A stretch of DNA of 64,000 nucleotides from Spirosoma sp. SC4-14 (GTDB taxonomy: Bacteria; Bacteroidota; Bacteroidia; Cytophagales; Spirosomataceae), in NCBI RefSeq assembly GCF_037201965.1, contig NZ_CP147518.1:3341001-3405000 (forward strand), read 5' to 3'. Below the pieces are notes generated by a model that searched no databases, had not been told where the DNA came from, and saw nothing but the letters and a program-made list of their open reading frames with translations. Below are positions 1 to 8,525 of this stretch, piece by piece. The position numbers were made by a program, and so were the translations under genes. Positions within the stretch are counted from its first letter, which is position 1; each line of letters opens with the position of its first letter.

Positions 1-92
1 CACCGAATCAATTGCGGGTATAACAATAAAAAACCAATCGGCAGGGCAATCAGTGGAGGGAGCACATACCGGAGAAACACGTTTCCACGCAT
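1..92 (-). CDS. Partial N-terminus of a membrane or exported protein
   Basis: Reading the minus strand from an ATG at position 92 gives about 30 codons without a stop before the window edge. The peptide begins MRGNVFLRYVLPP and continues with a hydrophobic stretch ending in FLLLYP, which fits a signal anchor or first transmembrane helix. The gene would lie just downstream of the minus-strand flavin monooxygenase that ends at 173, in the same direction, so the two could be co-transcribed. The family cannot be named from this fragment. A start further upstream is not excluded. Confidence 0.4.
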   Translation of the reverse strand, partial: MRGNVFLRYVLPPLIALPIGFLLLYPQLIR

Positions 93-172
93 GAAAAATA
101 AAAAATTGGCCCGGCTTATGGGCTACTACACGAAGTAAGGAGGATGGTGCCACTTTTCCTAAAACAGCTCAG

Positions 173-1693
173 TCAATGATTCGAACCAGGTTGGATGAGA
201 TCCGGCTGGAAAACAGCTTCGGGCTTGGGTCGATTACGGCAAACCAGCTCGTAGTCGGCTGGATTTATGCATTGAGTCGCTTTCCGATAGGTCGAGCTAA
301 GTCCTGGCCAGATTGTGGTATTTCGTCCTTTTGAGTCGAGGTAATAGCTCTGACAGCCCGATGCCCAGACCGTGTTCTGCATTTTTTGCTGAATCTGGCT
401 ATTGTATTGTTGCTGGACCTCCGGTTTAACATCCAGATAAGCGTCTGCTGGTTTTTTTTCGAGCAAATCCAGGTAGCTGAGTGCATAGTTCACCTGCGAT
501 TCGATCATGTGAAGAATTGAGTTATGACCCAGCCCGGTATTGGGTCCTACCATGAAGAGCATATTCGGATACCCCGACATGGCTATGCCGTAATAGGCTT
601 CTGCACCTTTGGTTAACCAGTGCTCGAAGAGATTCTGACCGTAACGTCCGGTAATGTTCAGGTTTGCGATGGCACCGCCTACAACAAACCCCGTCCCGAA
701 AATAATCGCATCCACGGAATGTTCGTGCCCGTCTGCATCGATAATCGAATTGGCTGTTACCTCCGTAATGCCCGCCGTTATTAGGTCAACGTTATTGCGG
801 TTGAGCGCAGGGTAGTAATCATCGGAGATCAAAACCCGCTTGCAGCCCAGTTTGTAGGTTGGCGTTACTTTCTGCCGTAGTTCAGGATCTTTAATGGATT
901 GATTCAGGTGCTTCAGCGCTCGTTTTGTGCCGATTTTATTGAACCCCTCGTTGCCCAGAAAAGCCATTCCCTGGAGTTCATTGTACCAGTAAATCAGCGA
1001 TCGGTAGGCTTTTTGAGCGATCGGGAGTTTCCTGAAAAGATGTTGTTCTACTGCCGATATGGCCCGGTCGCGCCGGGGCGATACATACGGAGCCGTTCGT
1101 TGAAAAATAGTCAGCTGTTTAACGAGCGGAGCAATTTTAGGGATAAACTGAATGGCACTTGCTCCCGTACCCACCACAGCGACCCGTTTGCCGGTCAACT
1201 CATAGTGAGTGTTCCAGTTGGATGAATGAAAGGTTGTTCCGGCAAATGTTTGCAAGCCTGGCAGTTTCGGAATACTCGGATAATTGAGCGGCCCAACGGC
1301 CAGAATTACAGTTCGGGCCGTTGTCTGATTACCCGTTCGGTCGGTAAGGTGCCAATGAGCATCTGAAAATACCACCCTAACAATGTCGGTATTATAGCGA
1401 ATATGCGCGTTCAGGTCGTACTGGTCGACAATCTGATTGGTATAAGCCAGAATTTCGGGCTGGGTCGAATACATTCGTGACCAGTTCGGGTTCATGGCAA
1501 ACGAGAGCGAATACAAATGGGATGGTATATCGCAGGCACAACCAGGATAACTATTCTGGCGCCAGGTTCCGCCAACCTGATTGGCTCGTTCAAAAATCAC
1601 AAACGACGTTTGGGTACGTTTTTTTAGCCGGGCAGCCGCAGTGAGTCCGGCAAACCCCGCACCAATAATAGCTACATCAAAAGCAGCTTTCAT
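173..1693 (-). CDS. Flavin-containing (Baeyer-Villiger-type) monooxygenase
   Basis: Probable NADPH- and FAD-dependent monooxygenase that oxidises ketones to esters or hydroxylates small organic substrates in the cytoplasm. An FAD-binding GAGFAG motif is at residues 11-16 and GGTW follows at 41-44. The Baeyer-Villiger fingerprint (FxGxxxHxxxW) is present as FAGTTFHSSNW at 150-160. A second dinucleotide fold, GTGASA at 175-180, should bind NADPH. The length, 506 residues, is normal for the family. It lies 41 bp downstream of another flavoenzyme on the same strand, so the two may form an oxidative unit. The substrate cannot be read from sequence. Confidence 0.88.
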   Translation of the reverse strand: MKAAFDVAIIGAGFAGLTAAARLKKRTQTSFVIFERANQVGGTWRQNSYPGCACDIPSHLYSLSFAMNPNWSRMYSTQPEILAYTNQIVDQYDLNAHIRYNTDIVRVVFSDAHWHLTDRTGNQTTARTVILAVGPLNYPSIPKLPGLQTFAGTTFHSSNWNTHYELTGKRVAVVGTGASAIQFIPKIAPLVKQLTIFQRTAPYVSPRRDRAISAVEQHLFRKLPIAQKAYRSLIYWYNELQGMAFLGNEGFNKIGTKRALKHLNQSIKDPELRQKVTPTYKLGCKRVLISDDYYPALNRNNVDLITAGITEVTANSIIDADGHEHSVDAIIFGTGFVVGGAIANLNITGRYGQNLFEHWLTKGAEAYYGIAMSGYPNMLFMVGPNTGLGHNSILHMIESQVNYALSYLDLLEKKPADAYLDVKPEVQQQYNSQIQQKMQNTVWASGCQSYYLDSKGRNTTIWPGLSSTYRKATQCINPADYELVCRNRPKPEAVFQPDLIQPGSNH

Positions 1694-1734
1694 AGATTTT
1701 GTTGAGAGAAAGAGTTGCAGACTATAGCTGCTAA

Positions 1735-3084
1735 TTACACGTGAATTTCCTGTTTACGGATCATATCGGCTACCAGACGTCCGGTTTGCATAGCCGCGTT
1801 CAGCGATGGATAGGCGGTTTGATCACCACATTGATAGAGGTTTTCGGATAGTTTCAGTAGTTCATGAATTGCATCTGTACCGGCGCGGTCGGGTGGATAA
1901 GCCGGTAGCGCATGTGGAATGTGATAGGTGTGCAGGTGTCGCCAGTGGTTTACGTCGTCGCCAAACCAACTGGTTAATTCCTGCTTTATTTGTTCCGTTA
2001 AAGCCGTTGCATTTACGGTTTCGAGGCCCTGCGTGCTAACCGATACCAGGGTTTGTCCGGCAGGAGCATAGTTAGGTGCTACATCGCTCAGAATAGCCAC
2101 ATTATGAACGGCCGTAGAACGGGTAGCGTTCAGCAACAGCAGTTTTTGCCGGGCCACATCGGGTAAGGGAGTAGAGCTGGCAAAATACGTGCAGGTTGTA
2201 TGGTTAAAGGCGTGTTCGGCAGGAGCCTGACGTCCCAGCAAAACAGCCGCCTGAGCAGCATCGACGGCCAGAACAATGGTGTTGGCGATGAGCGATTGGC
2301 CATTGGTGAGGTAAACGGTTTTTCCATCTAGCCGGGCAACGGCGCTGTGGAGCCGAATCTGATCGGGCGAGAGCCGACTGGCCAGTTGATCGGCAATGGC
2401 ACCTATACCGTTTGCGGGTAGTGCAGCCTGTCCCGTAAAAAATAATCGAAAGCAAAATTCGAAGAAGTTGCTGGAGGTTGTGAGGCCATCTTCCAGAAAA
2501 ACACCGCCAAAAAAGGGCCGGAAAAACCGCTCAATAATTTGATCTGAAAAACCGAAATCGCGCAGAAAAGCCAGCGTAGTGGTTGGCGATTGCTGAAACA
2601 GTTCGTCGAGGCTAAGTCCCTGTGTGCGTCGGATGAGTTCAACGATGCGGAGCTTGTCGCCAACTGTCCCTACCGATGACGCAAGCGCCTGAAAAGTTGA
2701 TAACGGTTCCTGAAACGGATTGAGAAGGCTAAGCCAGTTGTTCTGATGACGAACCATGGCTCCAGCCCGAAAATGGTTAAGATTAAGATCCGCATAGTTT
2801 AGTAAACGCTGTGCTTCGGGGTAAGCCGTCAAAAGAATCTGAAACCCCCGGTCGAGCCGGAAGCCATCGACGTGATCGGTGCGAACACGCCCGCCTACCC
2901 CATCTGATGCTTCAAGAATAAGCGCCCGGATGCCTGCCTGTTTGAGGTAATTAGCACAGGTCAAGCCAGCAATCCCTCCGCCAACAATGATAACGGACGT
3001 TTCCAGGTCAGCCGTATTGACCTCGGCTGCGGATGGCTTAACACGAGGCTGGTTGGCGGATAAAGCAGACGAATTCGTTGGCAT
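1735..3084 (-). CDS. NAD(P)/FAD-dependent amine oxidase / protoporphyrinogen oxidase-like protein
   Basis: Flavoprotein of the amine oxidase / phytoene desaturase superfamily, 449 residues. The dinucleotide-binding GGGIAG is at 35-40, followed by the GVGGRVRT segment near 62-69 that contacts FAD in this superfamily. The C-terminal FAD-closing segment (CGDQTAYPSLNAAMQTG) is also present. The first 30 residues are polar and variable, so the true start may be slightly internal. Neighbouring gene: the Baeyer-Villiger monooxygenase directly downstream. The substrate could be a porphyrin, carotenoid or amine; no residue seen here decides between them. Confidence 0.82.
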   Translation of the reverse strand: MPTNSSALSANQPRVKPSAAEVNTADLETSVIIVGGGIAGLTCANYLKQAGIRALILEASDGVGGRVRTDHVDGFRLDRGFQILLTAYPEAQRLLNYADLNLNHFRAGAMVRHQNNWLSLLNPFQEPLSTFQALASSVGTVGDKLRIVELIRRTQGLSLDELFQQSPTTTLAFLRDFGFSDQIIERFFRPFFGGVFLEDGLTTSSNFFEFCFRLFFTGQAALPANGIGAIADQLASRLSPDQIRLHSAVARLDGKTVYLTNGQSLIANTIVLAVDAAQAAVLLGRQAPAEHAFNHTTCTYFASSTPLPDVARQKLLLLNATRSTAVHNVAILSDVAPNYAPAGQTLVSVSTQGLETVNATALTEQIKQELTSWFGDDVNHWRHLHTYHIPHALPAYPPDRAGTDAIHELLKLSENLYQCGDQTAYPSLNAAMQTGRLVADMIRKQEIHV

Positions 3085-3248
3085 ATTAGACAGGTTTTAA
3101 AGTGCCGAATAAATGCCAAAATTAGACTATCCTGCAACCTATACCGCGTAGTAGGCACGATTTGTCTAGTATTTTTTTTAGAACTATTGTATAATTTAAA
3201 GATAATAAAAAAATAATATATTGATAATCAGGAGATAGGTAATATAGC

Positions 3249-3280
3249 TTGATGCTTTTTTTTAGAAACCGTTAATTTTG
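3249..3280 (+). promoter_or_regulatory. Bacteroidota-type promoter for the pabA-hydrolase pair
   Basis: TAATTTTG at 3273-3280 matches the Bacteroidota -7 consensus TAnnTTTG. A TTG at 3249-3251 stands 21 bp upstream, as expected for the -33 element. Transcription would start near 3287, leaving a leader of about 20 nt before the ATG at 3306. The 120 bp further upstream are very AT-rich. Confidence 0.6.
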
Positions 3281-3305
3281 TCGCGGCAGATTGTGTTATA
3301 GGGGC

Positions 3306-3938
3306 ATGAATCTGTTAGTCGTCGATAATTTTGATTCGTTTACGTATACACTGGTAGACTATCTGCATCAGGCAGGAGCGACCTGTTATGTTGTACGAAA
3401 CAATGAATCACTGGATCGCCTGACGCAGCAGCCTGTCGATGGTGTTGTGCTTTCGCCAGGACCAGGAACACCCCAACATGCAGGCCGTCTGATGGAGGTA
3501 ATTGCGTATTATTACCAGCAAGTGCCTCTGTTGGGAGTTTGCCTTGGCCATCAGGCTATCGGCGAGTTTTTTGGGGCTACACTCAGCAGGGCAGCTCGCC
3601 CCATGCATGGTAAAGTCTCGACTGTTGAGGTGCAAACCAGCGATGTATTGTTTCGTGGATTGCCCCGCCGATTTGAAGTAACGCGGTACCATTCGTTGCT
3701 GTTGCATAGCTTGCCTGATACACTGCTTTGTACGGCCCATACAGATCAGTATGAGCTAATGGCAATGCGACACCGGTATCTACCCATATGGAGTGTACAG
3801 TTTCACCCTGAGGCCGCTTTAACAGCATTTGGACTCGATATTTTGTTGAATTGGATTAATTTTTTAAAATTTAGTACAGTTAAGCAGGAAACATTGGCTT
3901 CGGCCGAGTTACTGCATAAAAGACACAGCATCGTATGA
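3306..3938 (+). CDS. pabA: Aminodeoxychorismate/anthranilate synthase component II (glutamine amidotransferase)
   Basis: Class I glutamine amidotransferase that supplies ammonia to a chorismate-using synthase, for folate (PabA) or tryptophan (TrpG). The family N-terminus VVDNFDSFTYTL is intact, the nucleophile is Cys79 in GVCLGHQ, and His167/Glu169 in FHPEA complete the triad. I start at the ATG at 3306, not the in-frame TTG at 3291, because homologous proteins begin exactly at MNLLVVDNFDSF. The stop overlaps the next ATG (ATGA), so translation is coupled to the alpha/beta hydrolase. No component I gene is adjacent, so PabA and TrpG roles cannot be separated here. Confidence 0.88.
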   Translation: MNLLVVDNFDSFTYTLVDYLHQAGATCYVVRNNESLDRLTQQPVDGVVLSPGPGTPQHAGRLMEVIAYYYQQVPLLGVCLGHQAIGEFFGATLSRAARPMHGKVSTVEVQTSDVLFRGLPRRFEVTRYHSLLLHSLPDTLLCTAHTDQYELMAMRHRYLPIWSVQFHPEAALTAFGLDILLNWINFLKFSTVKQETLASAELLHKRHSIV

Positions 3939-4729
3939 ACTATCAGATTCGGGAAGAAGCGGGATTTCGCTACGTAGATGAGGGACAGGGCGACGTGTTG
4001 CTGTTGCTCCATGGCCTGTTTGGTGCGCTCAGCAACTGGGATGGTGTTATTAACGAGTTTTCTGACCGCTATCGGGTAGTTATTCCTATGATGCCGATCT
4101 ATGAAATGCCTATTCGGGAAGCCAGTCTGGAAGGCCTTGTGGCATTTATCGAGAAATTCGTAGCGGAAAAGAAATTAACCGATCTAACACTGTTAGGTAA
4201 TTCGCTGGGAGGGCATCTGGCCCTGCTGTATACCTTCAAACATCCCGAGGATGTTCAGCGGCTGGTGCTTACGGGTAGTTCGGGCCTGTTTGAAAACGGC
4301 ATGGGTGGCTCATTTCCCAAACGTGGTAGCTATGACTACATTGCTGAGCGGGTGGCCTACACATTCTATGATCCTGAAGTTGCTTCCAAGGAGTTAATTG
4401 ATGAGGTGTTTGAGATTACCAGCAGCATCCCCAAATGCATGAGCATCGTTGGTATCGCGAAATCGGCGCAACGCAACAATGTGGCCAAAGATCTATACAA
4501 AATTAACGTGCCCACGCTATTGGTTTGGGGGTTGAATGATACCATTACGCCAGCAGAGGTTGGCTATGAATTTAATCGATTGATTGCCGATTCGGAATTA
4601 CATTTTATCGACAAGTGCTGCCATGCACCCATGATGGAACATCCCGGTCGCTTTAACGAACTGCTCAATGACTGGCTCGAACGACATCCCGTTGTCAACG
4701 AATCGATGTCGGTAGGTAGTTTACAATAA
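3935..4729 (+). CDS. Alpha/beta-fold hydrolase
   Basis: Cytoplasmic alpha/beta hydrolase of 264 residues. The oxyanion-hole motif HGLFG is at 26-30, the nucleophile elbow GNSLGG is at 88-93 (Ser90), the acid is probably Asp202 in NDTITP, and the base is His230 in CCHAPMMEHP. The catalytic triad is therefore complete. The ATG overlaps the stop of pabA by 4 bp, implying coupled translation and suggesting a substrate linked to chorismate or folate metabolism; this is inference. The chemistry (ester, thioester or C-C hydrolysis) is not determined by the visible motifs. Confidence 0.87.
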   Translation: MNYQIREEAGFRYVDEGQGDVLLLLHGLFGALSNWDGVINEFSDRYRVVIPMMPIYEMPIREASLEGLVAFIEKFVAEKKLTDLTLLGNSLGGHLALLYTFKHPEDVQRLVLTGSSGLFENGMGGSFPKRGSYDYIAERVAYTFYDPEVASKELIDEVFEITSSIPKCMSIVGIAKSAQRNNVAKDLYKINVPTLLVWGLNDTITPAEVGYEFNRLIADSELHFIDKCCHAPMMEHPGRFNELLNDWLERHPVVNESMSVGSLQ

Positions 4730-4844
4730 AGACAAATGTTCTGGCTATTTTTAGATTAAATGGGTATTTATTATTCTATTTTGGGGTAAATACCTTAATG
4801 AAGTAATTCAGGATAAACTGTTTTTCGCTAAGTTTTGGAAACTA

Positions 4845-4871
4845 TGGCAGAATTTCCGTAGTTTTCTGCCA
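4845..4871. repeat. Inverted repeat in the leader of the CBS gene
   Basis: TGGCAGAA at 4845-4852 and TTCTGCCA at 4864-4871 form a perfect 8-bp stem with an 11-nt loop. It lies 26 bp before the CBS gene start and 115 bp after the hydrolase stop. No clear U-tract follows it, so it could be a weak terminator, a leader hairpin or an operator. Confidence 0.4.
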
Positions 4872-4897
4872 CACAGTTTCTTTTAATTTCAATTCGT

Positions 4898-5566
4898 ATG
4901 CTGGCTGCCGAACTCATAGACCCGATGCTACCAGCCCTGAAACCTACCGACACGGTAGAGCAGGCGTTGGATTGGATGCAGGAGCACCGTACCGGGCAAC
5001 TCGTGCTGATCGACCAGGGAGAATACCGGGGTGTGGTTAGTGAAGAATTATTGATGGATATTCCCGATATCGATCAACCAGTGAGCAATGCAATGCGCCT
5101 GTTTGAGCAGATATACGTATATGAGGATCAGCACTTATATGAGATTATGAGTCTGATCATTCAACACCGGATGGATGTGATCGCCGTTCTGAACGAAGGT
5201 CGTGAGTTTTCAGGAACCATTTCGGCCAATGAACTGCTAAAACAGTTTGCGCAGGAACTTGGCGTTCAGGAAGCAGGCGCTATTCTGATTCTAAATCTAA
5301 ATGAGCGTGACTACTCCATGGCCGAAATAAGCCGACTGGTTGAATCAAATAACGTCAAAATAATCAGTAGTTATTTCTCCAGCGCTGCCTATGGTATGCC
5401 AGACCGGTCTCGGTTAACACTCAAACTAAATCGTCGGGATATTACGTCTGTTATTTCTACCTTTGAGCGCTTTGGTTATCATATCGAAGCCGCATTTGCC
5501 AACGCCCCCGTCGAAAGCATTGATCAGGAGCGGCTCGATTCGCTGCTTCGTTATCTAAATACCTAG
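4898..5566 (+). CDS. CBS-domain protein with C-terminal ACT-like region
   Basis: Soluble 222-residue protein. The first ~125 residues form a CBS pair (PMLPALKPTDTVEQALDWM at the start and IIQHRMDVIAVL in the second repeat), the adenosyl-ligand sensing module. Residues ~130-205 (LILNLNERDYSMAEISRLVE, then a beta-rich stretch) resemble an ACT-like small-molecule-binding fold. It precedes nadK on the same strand, an arrangement I know from other Bacteroidota genomes, so a link to nucleotide or NAD(P) status is plausible but unproven. No enzymatic domain is visible. Confidence 0.82.
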   Translation: MLAAELIDPMLPALKPTDTVEQALDWMQEHRTGQLVLIDQGEYRGVVSEELLMDIPDIDQPVSNAMRLFEQIYVYEDQHLYEIMSLIIQHRMDVIAVLNEGREFSGTISANELLKQFAQELGVQEAGAILILNLNERDYSMAEISRLVESNNVKIISSYFSSAAYGMPDRSRLTLKLNRRDITSVISTFERFGYHIEAAFANAPVESIDQERLDSLLRYLNT

Positions 5567-5570
5567 TTTT

Positions 5571-5680
5571 AAGGTTTTTGGTTTATTGCCTACAGAAGTT
5601 GCCCGATGGCGCCTGGATTGAAACGGGACTATTATCGTAACCGGTACTCCTGTAGAGCATAAACGGAAAACCGAAACCTT
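5571..5680. repeat. Long imperfect inverted repeat between the CBS gene and nadK
   Basis: AAGGTTT at 5571-5577 pairs with AAACCTT at 5674-5680, TTTAT at 5582-5586 with ATAAA at 5659-5663, and CTACAG at 5590-5595 with CTGTAG at 5650-5655. The nested pairs fill almost the whole 119-bp gap. It could be a large leader hairpin of nadK, a repeat-element relic, or a processing site between the two genes. Confidence 0.45.
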
Positions 5681-5685
5681 TTTCC

Positions 5686-6561
5686 ATGAAAATCGCCATT
5701 CACGGGCGCAACTTTCCCGAGAAAGCCCGGCCGTATATTCAATCTATGTTTGACGAGCTGGCTAAACGTCAGGTCGAAGTTGTTCTCTCTCATGTTTACC
5801 GCGAATTCTTAGATAGTGCTGCCGTTTCCCACAACAGCGAAGCCACCTATCAAACCGATCAGGGTATCTCTGACGTTGATTTTATTTTCAGTTTAGGGGG
5901 AGATGGCACGCTGCTGGATGCTGTCACTCACGTGGGACCTCAACAAATCCCGATAGTAGGCATCAATATTGGCCGACTAGGTTTTTTGGCTACAGTTGCC
6001 CCATCGTCTATTCGGCTGATGATTGACGCGCTCTTTAATGAGCAGTACAGCATCGACGAACGCGTACTGGTTGGGGTTCGATCTAATCCGGATATTTTTG
6101 GTAATCTGCCTTTTGGCCTCAATGATTTTACCATTACCCGTACACAAACCTCGTCGATGATAACGGTACACACCTATCTCGATGGCGAGTTTCTGAACTC
6201 CTACTGGGCCGATGGTATAATTATTTCGACTCCTTCTGGCTCTACCGGTTATTCGTTAAGCTGCGGTGGACCCGTTTTGCTGCCCCAAACGAATAATTTT
6301 ATCATTACGCCCATTAGCCCACACAACCTGAATGTGCGGCCCATGATTGTGATGGATACCTGCCAACTGGCGTTTGAAGTTGAAAGTCGCAGCGGAAATT
6401 TTCTGGCAGCCCTCGATTCCCGCTCCTTTACGGTGGAGGTATCGGCCCGGATCAGCGTTCAGAAAGAAGCCTTCAAGGCCCGACTGGTGAAACTCAGCGA
6501 CGATAACTTCCTGAACACCCTTCGGAGTAAGTTAAATTGGGGCTGGGACATCAGAAATTAA
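5686..6561 (+). CDS. nadK: NAD kinase
   Basis: ATP-dependent NAD kinase that makes NADP in the cytoplasm. The diagnostic GGDGTLLDAV is at 71-80, NIGRLGFLA follows near residue 100, and the NAD-binding TPSGSTGYSLSCGGP lies near 180. The length, 291 residues, is normal. The ATG at 5686 is chosen because the protein begins MKIAIHGRNF, as in related enzymes. It follows the CBS-domain gene and is separated from it by a large imperfect palindrome. Confidence 0.96.
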   Translation: MKIAIHGRNFPEKARPYIQSMFDELAKRQVEVVLSHVYREFLDSAAVSHNSEATYQTDQGISDVDFIFSLGGDGTLLDAVTHVGPQQIPIVGINIGRLGFLATVAPSSIRLMIDALFNEQYSIDERVLVGVRSNPDIFGNLPFGLNDFTITRTQTSSMITVHTYLDGEFLNSYWADGIIISTPSGSTGYSLSCGGPVLLPQTNNFIITPISPHNLNVRPMIVMDTCQLAFEVESRSGNFLAALDSRSFTVEVSARISVQKEAFKARLVKLSDDNFLNTLRSKLNWGWDIRN

Positions 6562-6753
6562 TAAAACCACGTTAATGTAGATAAGACATATCTGGCAGAT
6601 GTGGTTTGGAGTGCATGTTTGGCTATACTGGCACTCTCTTTGCTATTCCATTGTATATTTTTCGGTCGTCTTTTCCAATAAAACCGGCTTGGCGGCCGTT
6701 TCGGAAATGGCTGACCTTCGGGGCAACCCGGTTGATTCACGAAACTTAACCAC

Positions 6754-7776
6754 ATGAAGCGATACCATTATCTGGCAGCGGGTGTTCTGACAGGAGTATG
6801 TTTACTCAGCGGTGTGTCAGACAGTGAGGCCCAACGACGGCCGAACACCAAATTTGTTCCCTATTCGTCAGTGAGTTTTGGCGTTGGTTCATCCCACTAC
6901 TATGGCGATTTGGCCGGTTACCGGCAGTTTATTAAAGCTACCTACATTATGCCGCGCTGGAATGTTGGCCTGGGGTATACCCGGCAATTTACTCCTCATT
7001 TTGCGGCAAGAGCCTCCTTTACCTGGGCCCGAATTGCGGGCGACGATTATACCTTCAATAAGGGCAGCATAAATAAGAGCAACGAAAACCTGGTTCAATA
7101 CACCCGAAATCTACATTTTCGGAATGACCTTAAGGAATTTGCCATTTCTGGGATTTATAACTTTGTAGCCGATGGGCGAAACTCAAACGTGCGGGCTAAA
7201 CTAACGCCATACGTTTTTGGCGGAATTGCCTTGCTGGCACATAGTCCCGAAGCGCGGACTCCAGCTCCGCCTGACAATGGCGATTACGATCCTCAAAAAT
7301 GGGTTAAATTACAGCCATTGCATACCGAAGGGCAGGGGCAGCCAGGATACGACAAACCGTATTCTCTCGTTACGGCATCGATTCCGGTTGGCTTCGGGCT
7401 TCGGTATCGGTTAAATGAAAACTTTAATCTTGGCTTTGAAATAGGTTATCGCTATACCTTTACAGATTATCTGGATGATGTAGGCGGACCCTATGCTGAT
7501 CCGGCGGTGTTAACCGGGCTAGCAACGAAAATGGCCGATCGTCGGCAACAGCAGTTTGCCGCTCGTTACAATAATCCTCCCGATCGCTACCAGGTCCTAA
7601 AAGATATGTACAATGCCGGGGGCGATAGTCAGACATCAGTTCTGGCCGCTATAAACTCGCCAACTCGTGGGTCAGCAAGCAATATCCTGGGCTTTTTGAA
7701 AGACGGCTATATGCTGACGAGTTTTCAAATTCATTATATTATTCCGGGTAAAATTAAATGTCCGCCCATTAAATAA
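6754..7776 (+). CDS. Outer-membrane beta-barrel protein, DUF6089-like
   Basis: Predicted secreted beta-barrel protein of 340 residues. An N-terminal signal peptide (MKRYHYLAAGVLTGVCLLSG, ending near SEAQ at 25-28) is followed by alternating aromatic/polar strands such as SSVSFGVGSSHYYGDLAG, typical of the Bacteroidota DUF6089 family that sits next to nadK. The last residues form a short beta-strand end (LTSFQIHYIIPGKIKCPP). The next gene, starting 3 nt after the stop, encodes a related smaller barrel. The function is unknown; a structural or assembly role in the outer membrane is the usual assumption. Confidence 0.8.
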   Translation: MKRYHYLAAGVLTGVCLLSGVSDSEAQRRPNTKFVPYSSVSFGVGSSHYYGDLAGYRQFIKATYIMPRWNVGLGYTRQFTPHFAARASFTWARIAGDDYTFNKGSINKSNENLVQYTRNLHFRNDLKEFAISGIYNFVADGRNSNVRAKLTPYVFGGIALLAHSPEARTPAPPDNGDYDPQKWVKLQPLHTEGQGQPGYDKPYSLVTASIPVGFGLRYRLNENFNLGFEIGYRYTFTDYLDDVGGPYADPAVLTGLATKMADRRQQQFAARYNNPPDRYQVLKDMYNAGGDSQTSVLAAINSPTRGSASNILGFLKDGYMLTSFQIHYIIPGKIKCPPIK

Positions 7777-7779
7777 ACT

Positions 7780-8451
7780 GTGAGGAAAGCCCATATCTCT
7801 ACGGCCCGACTGCTGCTAGTCGGGCTTTTTATCAGCTTCGGTGCCAGTGCCCAGAAGATGGAAGTCGGTGGTGGGTTAGGGGGGATGCTCTATAAAGGAG
7901 ATGTCTCTCCTCATCTGAACCCTCGCTTTTATCGTCCGGCAGCTAATATGTTTTTTCGTTATAATGCTACCCGATCGTTTTCGCTGCGGGCAGGCCTTGC
8001 TATTGGGAGCTTTCAGGCCGACGACAAATTTAGTAATGATCCCCTGCAGCAGGCACGCGATTTCTCATTCAGGAGCACTACCAGCGAAGCTACGGTTGAT
8101 ATGGAGTATAACTTTCTTAACTATAAGCAGACACCTAAAGTTAAAAACTGGACTCCCTATGTTTTTGCGGGCCTGGGTTTGTATAGTTACACCAATCATG
8201 TCGTTAAAGCACGCGCCCTGCTTAATTTTCCACTTGGTGTAGGAGTCAAATACGAGATCAAACGCCCCTGGAGCGTCGGGATTGAATTTGGTACCCGATT
8301 TACGAATAATGACTACCTCGATGGCCTCGGCGAGCGAACTTTTGGGGTAACAACCAATAAACTGGCCCAGGGGAATCCGGCCCTGAACGACAGTTATACA
8401 TATACTGCTATTACGGTCAGCTACACCTTCTATACGATTTTTTGCCCATAA
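7780..8451 (+). CDS. Outer-membrane beta-barrel protein, DUF6089-like (GTG start)
   Basis: Second predicted outer-membrane barrel, 223 residues, starting with GTG 3 nt after the preceding stop. GTG is preferred because the next Met would delete the signal peptide (RLLLVGLFISFGASAQ). The mature part opens MEVGGGLGGMLYKGDV and shows the GxxYKGD / YVFAGLGLYSY pattern also seen in the upstream gene (YVFGGIALLAH), so the two look like paralogues. A strong hairpin follows the stop, so this is probably the last gene of the nadK-containing run. Confidence 0.8.
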   Translation: MRKAHISTARLLLVGLFISFGASAQKMEVGGGLGGMLYKGDVSPHLNPRFYRPAANMFFRYNATRSFSLRAGLAIGSFQADDKFSNDPLQQARDFSFRSTTSEATVDMEYNFLNYKQTPKVKNWTPYVFAGLGLYSYTNHVVKARALLNFPLGVGVKYEIKRPWSVGIEFGTRFTNNDYLDGLGERTFGVTTNKLAQGNPALNDSYTYTAITVSYTFYTIFCP

Positions 8452-8467
8452 TCTGCCCAATATCATG

Positions 8468-8507
8468 AAGCCATCCGCGAATTAGAAACTAAAATTGCGG
8501 ATGGCTT
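8468..8507. terminator. Bidirectional terminator hairpin
   Basis: AAGCCATCCGC (8468-8478) and GCGGATGGCTT (8497-8507) form a perfect 11-bp stem with an 18-nt loop. It stands between the convergent barrel gene (+) and PhyH-like gene (-), where a shared terminator is expected. Confidence 0.75.
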
Positions 8508-8525
8508 TGCGCATTATAACTTTTC

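Noticed and set aside
899..1225. 108-codon frame antisense to the Baeyer-Villiger monooxygenase
   Set aside because: Shadow of a gene whose fingerprint motifs are all intact; no independent evidence.
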